From positions 1 through 64,000 of the forward strand of contig CALUUA010000010.1 in assembly GCA_944323845.1 (NCBI GenBank): 64,000 nucleotides of DNA, read 5' to 3'. The position numbers and the translations under genes are program-made. This stretch comes from an uncultured Bacteroidales bacterium (GTDB taxonomy: Bacteria > Bacteroidota > Bacteroidia > Bacteroidales > UBA932). This document shows positions 36,279 through 43,502 of this stretch, piece after piece (the first letter of the stretch is position 1; each line of letters starts with the position of its first letter). The notes beneath the pieces were generated by a model. It saw only the letters and a program-made list of their open reading frames with translations, did not search any database and was not told the origin of the DNA.

Positions 36279-37199
36279 TTATTTATTTACCTGGAAACGC
36301 GTATTGCCGGTGGCGAAGAAATCCACTATCTGCGAGGCAGCTGCCAGACCTGCATTGATGTTCGCTTCCGCGGTCTCGGCTCCCATTTTCTTAGGGGTGG
36401 CGAAAACCCTTTTCCCGAACTTCTCGTTCAGTTCCGCCTGGCAGTCGGCCGCTATGTCCGTGACATATTTCAGATCAGGCCTGTCTGTCAGAGCCTTTTC
36501 CAGTTCGGCTTCATTGATTATTTCCTTGCGTGCCGTGTTCAGCAGGCACCCTCCGGCAGGCATAAGCGTGATGAGGCTGTACCCTATGGATTTTTTCGTT
36601 TCGGCAGTGGCCGGAATATGCAGGGAAATGAAGTTGCATTCCTTATACATCTGTTCTACGGATTCTGCCGGAATCACTCCGTCAGCAGTCATCTTTTCCG
36701 CAGGGACATAAGGGTCGAATGCCATTACTTCCATGCCGAGGCATCTGGCCTTCTGGGCTACCAGCCTGCCCACATTGCCGTAGGCCTGTATTCCCAGCTT
36801 TTTCCCTTTTATCTCGCTGCCGGTTCCGGGTGTGAACTGGTTTCTGGACATGTAGATCATCATCGAGATTGCCAGCTCGGCGACGGCGTTGGAGTTCTGC
36901 CCTGGAGTGTTCATGGCGACTATGTTCCTGGCGGAACATGCTTCGAGGTTTATATTGTCATAGCCGGCACCTGCCCGTACCACTATTTTCAGATTTCGGG
37001 CTGCACCGATTACTTCTGCAGTGACCTTGTCGGACCTGACGATGAGTGCATCGGCATCTTCCACGGCTTTGACAAGTTTTTCAGGAGAATCGTATTTCTC
37101 GAGGAGGACTACTTCATGTCCGGCCTTAATGGCGATTTCCCTGATGCCGTTCACTGCAGCTGCGGCAAACGGTTTTTCTGTAGCGACAAGTATCTTCAT
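36279..37199 (-). CDS. serA: D-3-phosphoglycerate dehydrogenase, short form with Lys at the catalytic His position
   Basis: The 306-residue enzyme oxidises 3-phosphoglycerate to 3-phosphohydroxypyruvate, the first step to serine. It has the NAD-binding motif GIQAYGNVGRLVAQKARCLGM (136-156), substrate residues VRAGAGYDNIN (74-84), catalytic Arg in NTARKE (Arg224), and no C-terminal ACT or ASB regulatory domain. Where most enzymes have His in TPHxGA, this one reads FATPKKMGAET, so Lys270 replaces the catalytic His. A Lys-bearing short group of phosphoglycerate dehydrogenases is known from Bacteroides and Entamoeba. It starts 7 bases after the serC stop in one operon. Confidence 0.93.
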   Translation of the reverse strand: MKILVATEKPFAAAAVNGIREIAIKAGHEVVLLEKYDSPEKLVKAVEDADALIVRSDKVTAEVIGAARNLKIVVRAGAGYDNINLEACSARNIVAMNTPGQNSNAVAELAISMMIYMSRNQFTPGTGSEIKGKKLGIQAYGNVGRLVAQKARCLGMEVMAFDPYVPAEKMTADGVIPAESVEQMYKECNFISLHIPATAETKKSIGYSLITLMPAGGCLLNTARKEIINEAELEKALTDRPDLKYVTDIAADCQAELNEKFGKRVFATPKKMGAETAEANINAGLAAASQIVDFFATGNTRFQVNK

Positions 37200-37206
37200 G
37201 GCTTTG

Positions 37207-38280
37207 TCATTTTTTGATTGATTCGAACTCCTGCATGCATTTTACCAATGCCTGAACGCTTTCTACAGGACATGCGTTGTAGATGGACGCCCTGAATCCG
37301 CCCACGGACCTGTGGCCTTTTATGCCCAGCATTCCACGGCCTTTGGCGAACTCCAGAAATTCATCCTGAAGGTTTTCGTAGCCGGGCGCCATTACGAAAC
37401 ATACGTTCATGTCGGAGCGGTCTTCGACGGCTGCCGTACCCCTGAACAGCGGGTTCCTGTCGATTTCGGCGTATAGCATTCCGGCTTTCTGCCTGTTTAT
37501 CTTGTGTATGGCTTCCACGCCGCCTATGCCTTTGAGCCAGTTCAGCGTCTCATACATCACGTAGATAGGGAAGACCGGAGGAGTATTGAACATGGAGCCG
37601 CCGTCGATGTGAGTCTGATAGTTGAGCATGGTAGGGATGTAACGGCTTACTTTTCCCAACGCATCCTTTTTTATGATGGCGAAAGCCACTCCGGCAGGGC
37701 CTACGTTTTTCTGTGCGCCGCCGTAAATCAACGCGTATTTGCTGACATCCACCGGTCTGCTCATGATGTCGGAGGACATGTCGGCGATGAGAGGAACAGG
37801 GCTGTCGATATCTTCCTTGATTTCCGTACCGTAAATGGTGTTGTTAGAAGTGATGTGGAAGTAGTCCAGATCTGCAGGAATCTCATATCCTTTCGGAATG
37901 TAGCTGTATGTGGTGTCGGCTGAAGATGCCACTGCATAGGCTTCTCCTATTCCCTTGGCTTCTTTCAGGGCCTTTTTTGCCCATACGCCGGTTTCTAAAT
38001 ATCCGGCTTTCTTTTCCAGAAAGTTCATGGCCACGCAAAGGAACTGGAGGCTCGCACCTCCTCCCATGAACACTACTTCATGAGTGTCCGGAATGTGCAG
38101 AAGCTCTTTCCAGAGGCTGCGGCAGTCGTCCATTACCTGTACCCATTCCTTTGACCTGTGGGATATGCTGATGACAGGAACTCCTGTACCTTTGAAGTCT
38201 TTCAATGCCTCGATGGCTTTTTCGACAGCCTGCTGCGGAAGCACGCACGGCCCTGCGAAGAAATTGTGAACTTGTTTCAT
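37207..38280 (-). CDS. serC: Phosphoserine aminotransferase
   Basis: The 357-residue PLP enzyme starts [22 protein letters not shown], typical of SerC. The substrate and cofactor sites [50 protein letters not shown] (with the PLP-binding Lys in AQKN) and [12 protein letters not shown] are present. It converts 3-phosphohydroxypyruvate and glutamate to phosphoserine and 2-oxoglutarate. It is the first gene of the serC-serA-DUF1015 operon. No serB phosphatase is seen in the window. Confidence 0.96.
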   Translation of the reverse strand: MKQVHNFFAGPCVLPQQAVEKAIEALKDFKGTGVPVISISHRSKEWVQVMDDCRSLWKELLHIPDTHEVVFMGGGASLQFLCVAMNFLEKKAGYLETGVWAKKALKEAKGIGEAYAVASSADTTYSYIPKGYEIPADLDYFHITSNNTIYGTEIKEDIDSPVPLIADMSSDIMSRPVDVSKYALIYGGAQKNVGPAGVAFAIIKKDALGKVSRYIPTMLNYQTHIDGGSMFNTPPVFPIYVMYETLNWLKGIGGVEAIHKINRQKAGMLYAEIDRNPLFRGTAAVEDRSDMNVCFVMAPGYENLQDEFLEFAKGRGMLGIKGHRSVGGFRASIYNACPVESVQALVKCMQEFESIKK

Positions 38281-38345
38281 GACTTGTCAGATAATAAATA
38301 TCGTTAAATTTAGTGAAAATTCCTGAAAAGCGGTCGTCGCCGGAT

Positions 38346-38804
38346 TCAGAACAGGCTTTTTATGTCGGATCTCTTTTCGCAGTAGTGGCAGAGCAGGACA
38401 GGTTCCCCGTTTTCTTCCATCACCGTAAACTTCGTCCTGACAGGCTGATGGTTGGTTATGCACTTGGGATTCATGCATCTGGCGATTCCGGATATTTCAT
38501 GAGGCAGGACGAGTTTCTTTTTCTCCACCACCTGAAAGTTCCGGATGATATTGACCGTGGCCTGCGGAGCTATGAGCGCCAGCTTGTTCAGCTCGTCATC
38601 CTCGAAGAATCTGTCCGCTATCTTGATTATTCCCTTTTTCCCGTACTGTTTGCTGTGCAGGTTTATCCCGATGGTTATCTGGTTGCATATGCCTTTCAGT
38701 CCCAGGATGTCGAGAGCCTTGTAGACATTTTCCGCCGGTATGTGGTCCAGCACTGTCCCGTTTTCCAGTGCGCTGACTTTCAGTTCCTTGTTTATGCTTT
38801 CCAT
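38346..38804 (-). CDS. pyrI: Aspartate carbamoyltransferase regulatory subunit
   Basis: The 152-residue subunit has the N-terminal allosteric domain (LKVSALENGTVLDHIPAENVYKAL) and the C-terminal zinc domain with four Cys: CMNPKC near residue 112 and CHYC near residue 141. It binds nucleotide effectors and tunes PyrB. It follows pyrB by 21 bases in one operon. Confidence 0.96.
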   Translation of the reverse strand: MESINKELKVSALENGTVLDHIPAENVYKALDILGLKGICNQITIGINLHSKQYGKKGIIKIADRFFEDDELNKLALIAPQATVNIIRNFQVVEKKKLVLPHEISGIARCMNPKCITNHQPVRTKFTVMEENGEPVLLCHYCEKRSDIKSLF

Positions 38805-38825
38805 GGTATATTCCCTAAAATGTCA

Positions 38826-39731
38826 TTATCTGTATCCCAGCAGGCATGATATGATGGCCATCCTGACATACAGTCCGTTCTCAGCCTGCTTGAAGTAATA
38901 TGCATAAGGAGTGTCGTCCACATCCTGATCTATCTCGTTTACCCTCGGCAGCGGATGAAGTATCTTCATGTTCCGTTTCACCCCGTCCAGCATGGAGGCT
39001 TTCAGTCTGTAGACATCTTTGACTTTCTCGTATTCCATAGGATCGGTGAACCTTTCCTGCTGTACTCTGGTCATATAAAGTATGTCGCAGTCATCCAGAT
39101 GTTCTTCCAGAGATGTCGTCTCCGCATATCTGATCCCGCGCCGGTCCAGAAAGTCCTTGTACTCTACCGGCATCTTGAGTTCTTCAGGGGCGGTGAACAC
39201 GAATTCCGGACTGAAGTGCGACATGGCCTGCAGGAGCGAATGCGTGGTCCTTCCGTATTTCAGATCACCCACCATGTTGATTTTCAGATTGTCGAGCCTG
39301 CCCTGGGTCTGCATGATCGTGTACAGGTCCAGAAGTGTCTGGGAAGGGTGCTGGTTGGCTCCGTCGCCTGCGTTGACCACGGGGACGGAGGACACTTCTG
39401 AGGCATACCTCGAACTGCCTTCCAGAGGATGTCTCATTATGATCATGTCCACATAGTTGGATACCATTTTGATGGTGTCTTTCAGGGTTTCCCCCTTGCT
39501 TACGCTCGTGTTCGTAGCGTCGGAAAACCCTATGACCTTCGCGCCCAGACGGTTGACCGCCGTTTCGAAACTCAGTCTGGTACGGGTGGACGGTTCGAAG
39601 AAAATGCAGGCTATCACCTTGCCTTCCAGAATGTTCTGTACCCTGTTCCTTTCGAATTCCTTCGCTGTCTCCAGCACATGCAGAATTTCGTCCTTGCTGA
39701 AATCCTGGATTGAAATAAGACTTTTGTTCAT
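38826..39731 (-). CDS. pyrB: Aspartate carbamoyltransferase catalytic subunit
   Basis: The 301-residue enzyme joins carbamoyl phosphate and aspartate in pyrimidine synthesis. It carries the carbamoyl-phosphate motif [20 protein letters not shown] (about 49-68), the [14 protein letters not shown] loop, [20 protein letters not shown] (His/Gln active-site region) and [10 protein letters not shown] near the C-terminus. pyrI follows. The upstream gene on the same strand is yigZ, 88 bases away. Confidence 0.97.
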   Translation of the reverse strand: MNKSLISIQDFSKDEILHVLETAKEFERNRVQNILEGKVIACIFFEPSTRTRLSFETAVNRLGAKVIGFSDATNTSVSKGETLKDTIKMVSNYVDMIIMRHPLEGSSRYASEVSSVPVVNAGDGANQHPSQTLLDLYTIMQTQGRLDNLKINMVGDLKYGRTTHSLLQAMSHFSPEFVFTAPEELKMPVEYKDFLDRRGIRYAETTSLEEHLDDCDILYMTRVQQERFTDPMEYEKVKDVYRLKASMLDGVKRNMKILHPLPRVNEIDQDVDDTPYAYYFKQAENGLYVRMAIISCLLGYR

Positions 39732-39819
39732 TTTCCGCGTCTTTACGCTGTGTTCGGTTATTTATCAATTGGTTGTGGTCTCGATTCCGCATTGCCCGGC
39801 ACGCAGGGCCGGCAGCCTG

Positions 39820-40446
39820 TCATGAGTCGGAAAGCCTTTCCAGCATGCATCCTCCGCTCTTTCCTGCCATGTCGGTGAAAGTCTCCACCATAGAAAGCCG
39901 CACATCCGTTTCCAGCGAACAGGTCATGCCGAAGTCCTGTCTTGCCGCTGAAAGACCGAGGTCTTTCAATGTCTTCATCACCGCATTCATGTCCATATAT
40001 CCGAATGTAAGCCTGAAGCGTTCGGTCGCGGTCTTTTCTATTATCTCGGCGTTCGCCAGAGCGTCTGCCGCCGATGTCCGGTAGGCCCTGATAAGTCCTG
40101 GAATCCCGAGTTTTATCCCGCCGAAATACCTCACTACCACTACTAATACGTCGCTGAGTTCCAGAGAGTCGATCTGCCCGAGAATCGGCCGCCCTGCTGA
40201 GGATGATGGCTCCCCGTCGTCATTCGCCCTGAATACATCGCGCCTGTAGCCCAGACGATATGCATAGCAATGATGTCTGGCATCGTGGTATTCCTTTTTC
40301 AGCGATGAGATTCTTTCCTTGATTTCCTCCTCGGACGAAACCGGAAACGCATGGGCAATGAATCTGCTCCCATTGTCCTTGAAAAGCCCCGTAGATGGGC
40401 CGGAGATGCTTCTGAATGTATCTTTTTCTGGTCTTGTCGCGTCCAT
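39820..40446 (-). CDS. yigZ: YigZ/IMPACT family protein
   Basis: The 208-residue product from ATG 40446 starts MDATRPEKDTFRSISGPSTG. The N-terminal UPF0029/Impact domain is clear: GSRFIAHAFPVSSEEEIKERISSLKKEYHDARHHCYAYRLG, then DDGEPSSSAGRPILGQIDSLELSDVLVVVVRYFGGIKLGIPGLIRAYR. A C-terminal DUF1949-like domain follows. The eukaryotic relative IMPACT inhibits the kinase GCN2; the bacterial role is not settled. An in-frame ATG at 40458 lies inside the predicted -7 box, so the 40446 start is preferred; this would leave a leader of only a few bases. Confidence 0.92.
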   Translation of the reverse strand: MDATRPEKDTFRSISGPSTGLFKDNGSRFIAHAFPVSSEEEIKERISSLKKEYHDARHHCYAYRLGYRRDVFRANDDGEPSSSAGRPILGQIDSLELSDVLVVVVRYFGGIKLGIPGLIRAYRTSAADALANAEIIEKTATERFRLTFGYMDMNAVMKTLKDLGLSAARQDFGMTCSLETDVRLSMVETFTDMAGKSGGCMLERLSDS

Positions 40447-40455
40447 AGGCGATTT

Positions 40456-40512
40456 CAAAATTAGTGTTTTTTATATTATTTTGCAACCTCAATGAAATAT
40501 TTTGTACCTTTG
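40456..40512. promoter_or_regulatory. Divergent promoters sharing a TTGCAA centre
   Basis: On the plus strand TTG (40481-40483), 21 bases, TACCTTTG (40505-40512) points to the 40533 gene. On the minus strand TTG (40486-40484), 20 bases, TAATTTTG (40463-40456) points to yigZ. The two upstream boxes together form the palindrome TTGCAA at 40481-40486, so polymerase binding on the two sides should be mutually exclusive. Confidence 0.6.
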
Positions 40513-40532
40513 GTCTCCGATGAAATTTTTTA

Positions 40533-41093
40533 ATGTTTATGGTACTCAAATATAGGGTTTCTCTACCCGGAATCAAAGGTTTCGCCAGAACATACGAGAT
40601 AAAGGCCGGCATGACTCTTTACACTTTCCACAAGCAGATGCGGGCCGATATGGATTTTCCTCAGGACCAGATGGTCATGTTCAAGGCTTTGGATCAGGAC
40701 GGGGCTGTAGTGGCCAGATACGGGATATTCGATCTCGGTGCCGGGACTATAGATTCCGTCACCATGGAGCAGACCTTGAAGAAGGGAGCCGTGTCGTTCG
40801 TCTACTTCTACGACACGACAAATGTAAAAAGCGTGATCGTCACTTATGAGGGCGAGGCCGAGTCCCGGAAGGATGCAGTATATCCGCTCCTTACGGAGGC
40901 CAAAGGTCCGAATCCGATCGAGTTCGAGAACGGATATGTGGCTTATGAGGATCTCCCTGACGACAAGAAGAAGCCGTTGTCGGCAGAGTCTGATGACGAG
41001 GATTTCGATGACGATGATCAGGACGATGCTGCAGAAGAAGATGCGGACGAAGACGGCGAGGAAATCTACGATGAAGACGAAGACGCGCTTTGA
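40533..41093 (+). CDS. pRiA4b ORF-3-like protein with acidic tail
   Basis: The 186-residue protein begins MFMVLKYRVSLPGIKGFART; the ATG at 40539 is an alternative. Residues 3-145 match the plasmid pRiA4b ORF-3-like/IS1096 passenger-type domain: an edge strand (YRVSLPG), TLYTFHKQMRADMDFPQDQMVMF, then VTYEGEAESRKDAVYPLLTEAKGPNPIEFE. The last 35 residues are almost all Asp and Glu. Function is unknown. No transposase is near, so it is a chromosomal member. miaA begins 9 bases after its stop, so the two are co-transcribed. Confidence 0.75.
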   Translation: MFMVLKYRVSLPGIKGFARTYEIKAGMTLYTFHKQMRADMDFPQDQMVMFKALDQDGAVVARYGIFDLGAGTIDSVTMEQTLKKGAVSFVYFYDTTNVKSVIVTYEGEAESRKDAVYPLLTEAKGPNPIEFENGYVAYEDLPDDKKKPLSAESDDEDFDDDDQDDAAEEDADEDGEEIYDEDEDAL

Positions 41094-41102
41094 GTGCCTT
41101 TC

Positions 41103-41972
41103 ATGTCCGGAAAAAGACTGATCATAATATTGGGACCGACAGCCGTCGGCAAGACTGATTACAGTATAAGGGAGGCTCTGAAATACGGGTCTCCTGTCAT
41201 ATCGTGCGATTCCCGTCAGATTTACAGGGAAATGACCATCGGCACGGCAGTGCCTTCGGCTGAACAGCAGGCCGAGGTAAAACATTATTTCATACACACC
41301 CATTCAGTCTCGGATCTGTATTCCGCAGGCAGGTATGAAGTCGAGGCGAATGCCTTGGTAAACCGGCTTTTCGAAGAAGGGCACGATACTTTGGTGATGG
41401 CAGGCGGCTCCGGATTCTATATTGATGCCTTCTGCCGCGGTCTGGACGATTTTCCTCCGGTCGACATGGAATTGAGGGCTGAACTCAACCGCAGGCTCAA
41501 GGAAGAGGGTGTGGAGTCTCTGCGACTGGATCTCAAGCGTCTGGATCCGGAATCATATGCGACAGTGGACATAGCCAACGGTCAGAGAGTCCTCAGGGCC
41601 CTTGAAGTATGCCTGTCTTCCGGCCGGCCTTTTTCTTCATTCAAGACATCGCCAGCCAGAGAAAGGAAGTTCAGCATCGTGAAAACCGGGCTGATACGTC
41701 CCAGAGACGAACTGTATTCGAGAATCGACAGAAGGGTGCTTTCCATGATAGAAGCCGGGCTGGTGGAAGAAGTCCGCGGTCTGTCCGCATTCCGCAGCCT
41801 GCCTGCACTCCAGACTGTCGGCTATAAGGAAATATTCGAATATCTCGACGGCGGCATATCACTGGAGCGTGCAGTGGAACTGATACAGCGGAATACCCGC
41901 CATTATGCCAAGCGCCAGATGAGCTATTGGGGCAGGGATAATGAGATAGAATGGAAAGAGATGGAAAGTTGA
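41103..41972 (+). CDS. miaA: tRNA dimethylallyltransferase
   Basis: The 289-residue enzyme from ATG 41103 starts MSGKRLIIILGPTAVGKTDY with the P-loop GPTAVGKT. Family motifs are SCDSRQIYREMTIGTAVPS, HYFIHTHSVSDLYSAGRYE, VMAGGSGFYIDAFCRGLDD, NGQRVLRALEV and the late QTVGYKEIFEYL and RHYAKRQMSYWGRD. It adds a dimethylallyl group to A37 of tRNAs that read codons starting with U. A GTG nine bases upstream is in frame but overlaps the preceding gap poorly, so the ATG is chosen. Confidence 0.97.
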   Translation: MSGKRLIIILGPTAVGKTDYSIREALKYGSPVISCDSRQIYREMTIGTAVPSAEQQAEVKHYFIHTHSVSDLYSAGRYEVEANALVNRLFEEGHDTLVMAGGSGFYIDAFCRGLDDFPPVDMELRAELNRRLKEEGVESLRLDLKRLDPESYATVDIANGQRVLRALEVCLSSGRPFSSFKTSPARERKFSIVKTGLIRPRDELYSRIDRRVLSMIEAGLVEEVRGLSAFRSLPALQTVGYKEIFEYLDGGISLERAVELIQRNTRHYAKRQMSYWGRDNEIEWKEMES

Positions 41973-41974
41973 TA

Positions 41975-42017
41975 AAAAAAGGGGGATGGCACCGAATCGG
42001 GCCATCCCCTCTTTTTT
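41975..42017. terminator. Bidirectional terminator between miaA and the DUF3127 gene
   Basis: GGGGATGGC (41982-41990) pairs with GCCATCCCC (42001-42009), flanked by an A-run on the left and a T-run on the right, so it can end transcription from both sides of the convergent pair. Confidence 0.88.
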
Positions 42018-42456
42018 AAAATGGCAGATCGTCTTCAGCCTGATCGTTTCCTGCGTTGCCGTCCGCCACGTAGCCGTGTCCGGTGCTGGCAGCTTCGGCA
42101 GGGTTCAGATGATAACTGTTTCCGGAACCTTCGACTCCCGTAGGGGCGAAACCTGTGGTGTAGCTCTCGGGAACGGTTCCTTCGGTCTCTATTTTCCATG
42201 CCCTGAGATCGGTGTACCACCGGTTGTTGTATTCACGGCTGCTGATGTTGAAGGACACTTTGACCTTGTCTCCGATCTGGTATTTCTCCAGATCCTTGAC
42301 CTTGTCCGGCCCCCAGACGCTGAAGCAGGCCTGAGAAGGATAGTTCCCTTCCTGATATTCGATCACGAATTCCTGCTTGGACCAGTCGCCTCTGGCTGAT
42401 GTCCCGCTCTGAACACCAAGTTTTCTGATGATCTTGCCTTCGATTTCTAATGCCAT
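42016..42456 (-). CDS. DUF3127 protein, OB-fold with SSB-like acidic C-terminus
   Basis: The 146-residue protein starts MALEIEGKIIRKLGVQSGTS at ATG 42456 (a TTG two codons upstream is also open). The first 90 residues are the DUF3127 domain (QEFVIEYQEGNYPSQACFSVWGPDKV, VKVSFNISSREYNNRWYTDLRAWKI), which looks like a single-strand-binding OB fold. A low-complexity linker leads to the tail AEDDLPF. This matches the DDxPF tip by which bacterial SSB proteins recruit partners such as RecQ and PriA. It may be an SSB-like accessory protein; binding is not shown. Confidence 0.8.
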   Translation of the reverse strand: MALEIEGKIIRKLGVQSGTSARGDWSKQEFVIEYQEGNYPSQACFSVWGPDKVKDLEKYQIGDKVKVSFNISSREYNNRWYTDLRAWKIETEGTVPESYTTGFAPTGVEGSGNSYHLNPAEAASTGHGYVADGNAGNDQAEDDLPF

Positions 42457-42486
42457 AGTCAAGTTTATTTAACGGATTCCACTCGA

Positions 42487-43269
42487 TTATTTCTTGTCTT
42501 CAGCCTGTTTTTCAGCTACCTTGCCGACCTTTACCAGGTCAATGTCGAAGATAAGGGCTGAATTAGGCTTGATCTGTCCTGCGCCGCGCTGGCCATAACC
42601 GAGTTCTGCTGGTATGAACAGTTTGATGCGTCCGCCTTCACCGATGTACTGCAGACCCTCTGTCCAGCCTTTGATGACACGGTTCATCATCATGCGGACA
42701 GGATCTTTTTCAGGATCCGAAGCATCGAACTGGGTGCCGTCTATCAGGGTGCCTGTGTAGTGGACAAATACTGTATCCTTTTCACCCGGCTTCACTTCGT
42801 TGCCGGCTGCTACGATCTGGTACTGGAGTCCGCTTTCGGTAGTGATGATTCCGTCTTTCTGCGCGTTTGCCTTGAGGAATGCCTCGCTTTCTGCCTTGTT
42901 GCTTTCAGACTCGAAATTCCTTCTTTCGGAAATGAACTGGTTGAAAAGCTGGTTCATCTTGTCAGGGCTGATTTCGAACTGTTCGTTGAATTCAGGCGAG
43001 TTCATATTGCCTTCCGACTTGATGAAATCCATCATGCCTTTCTTTATCCTGGCATAGTTGAGATCCTCGCCGAAATCATTGGCCTTGATGAAATATCCGA
43101 AGTTTATACCTACAAGGTAGCTTACAGAATCGGTAAGCGCAGCGTCAGGCATTGAGACAGTGACTGTCTCTCCGTCCTTTTCCACTGTGATGCTCTTCGG
43201 TGTGCTTGTGCAGCTTGCAGCCATTGCTGCAACGGCAGCAGCGGCCATGAGAAATTTGAATGTCTTCAT
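42487..43269 (-). CDS. FKBP-type peptidyl-prolyl isomerase, lipoprotein
   Basis: The 260-residue envelope protein has the lipobox AASC (Cys20). An N-terminal dimerisation-like helical domain (about 40-135: SVSYLVGINFGYFIKANDFGEDLNYARIKKGMMDFI) and a C-terminal FKBP domain (about 150-250: VKPGEKDTVFVHYTGTLIDGTQFDAS, VIKGWTEGLQYIGEGGRIKLFIPAELGYGQRG) match the FkpA/Mip plan. It catalyses proline isomerisation during folding of exported proteins. It starts 233 bases from the divergent recQ gene and ends 30 bases before the DUF3127 gene. Confidence 0.93.
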   Translation of the reverse strand: MKTFKFLMAAAAVAAMAASCTSTPKSITVEKDGETVTVSMPDAALTDSVSYLVGINFGYFIKANDFGEDLNYARIKKGMMDFIKSEGNMNSPEFNEQFEISPDKMNQLFNQFISERRNFESESNKAESEAFLKANAQKDGIITTESGLQYQIVAAGNEVKPGEKDTVFVHYTGTLIDGTQFDASDPEKDPVRMMMNRVIKGWTEGLQYIGEGGRIKLFIPAELGYGQRGAGQIKPNSALIFDIDLVKVGKVAEKQAEDKK

Positions 43270-43502
43270 ATTCTATAAAAATTTGTTGTGTATCGTCTTT
43301 TCCGGCTTGTCGCCATATTCTGCAAATATCGTAAATTTATTTCAGATATAGAACTATTAATTTCTGCAAGCATCTTATTATTTCTTTTTTCAGCTTTTTT
43401 TCTTTTTCGATAGAAAGTTTTTCTTTTTCTTGATATGCTGTTTCCGGAAATGTTTTGTAAAAAGATGAAAAAAATTATAATTTAGTAGGACTAAATCCTG
43501 TT
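43270..43502. other. AT-rich divergent intergenic region, FKBP gene / recQ
   Basis: These 233 bases hold no gene. The middle is a pyrimidine-rich stretch (runs of T broken by C, 43380-43440). Close to recQ, TTTAGT-AGG-ACTAAA at 43481-43495 is a perfect 6-base inverted repeat that could be an operator. Toward the FKBP gene a GATATTTG element (minus strand, near 43328) is a weak -7 candidate. Confidence 0.5.

Noticed and set aside
41094..41102. GTG at 41094 as start of miaA
   Set aside because: The ATG at 41103 gives the usual MiaA N-terminus directly before the P-loop strand; the extra three residues are not conserved.
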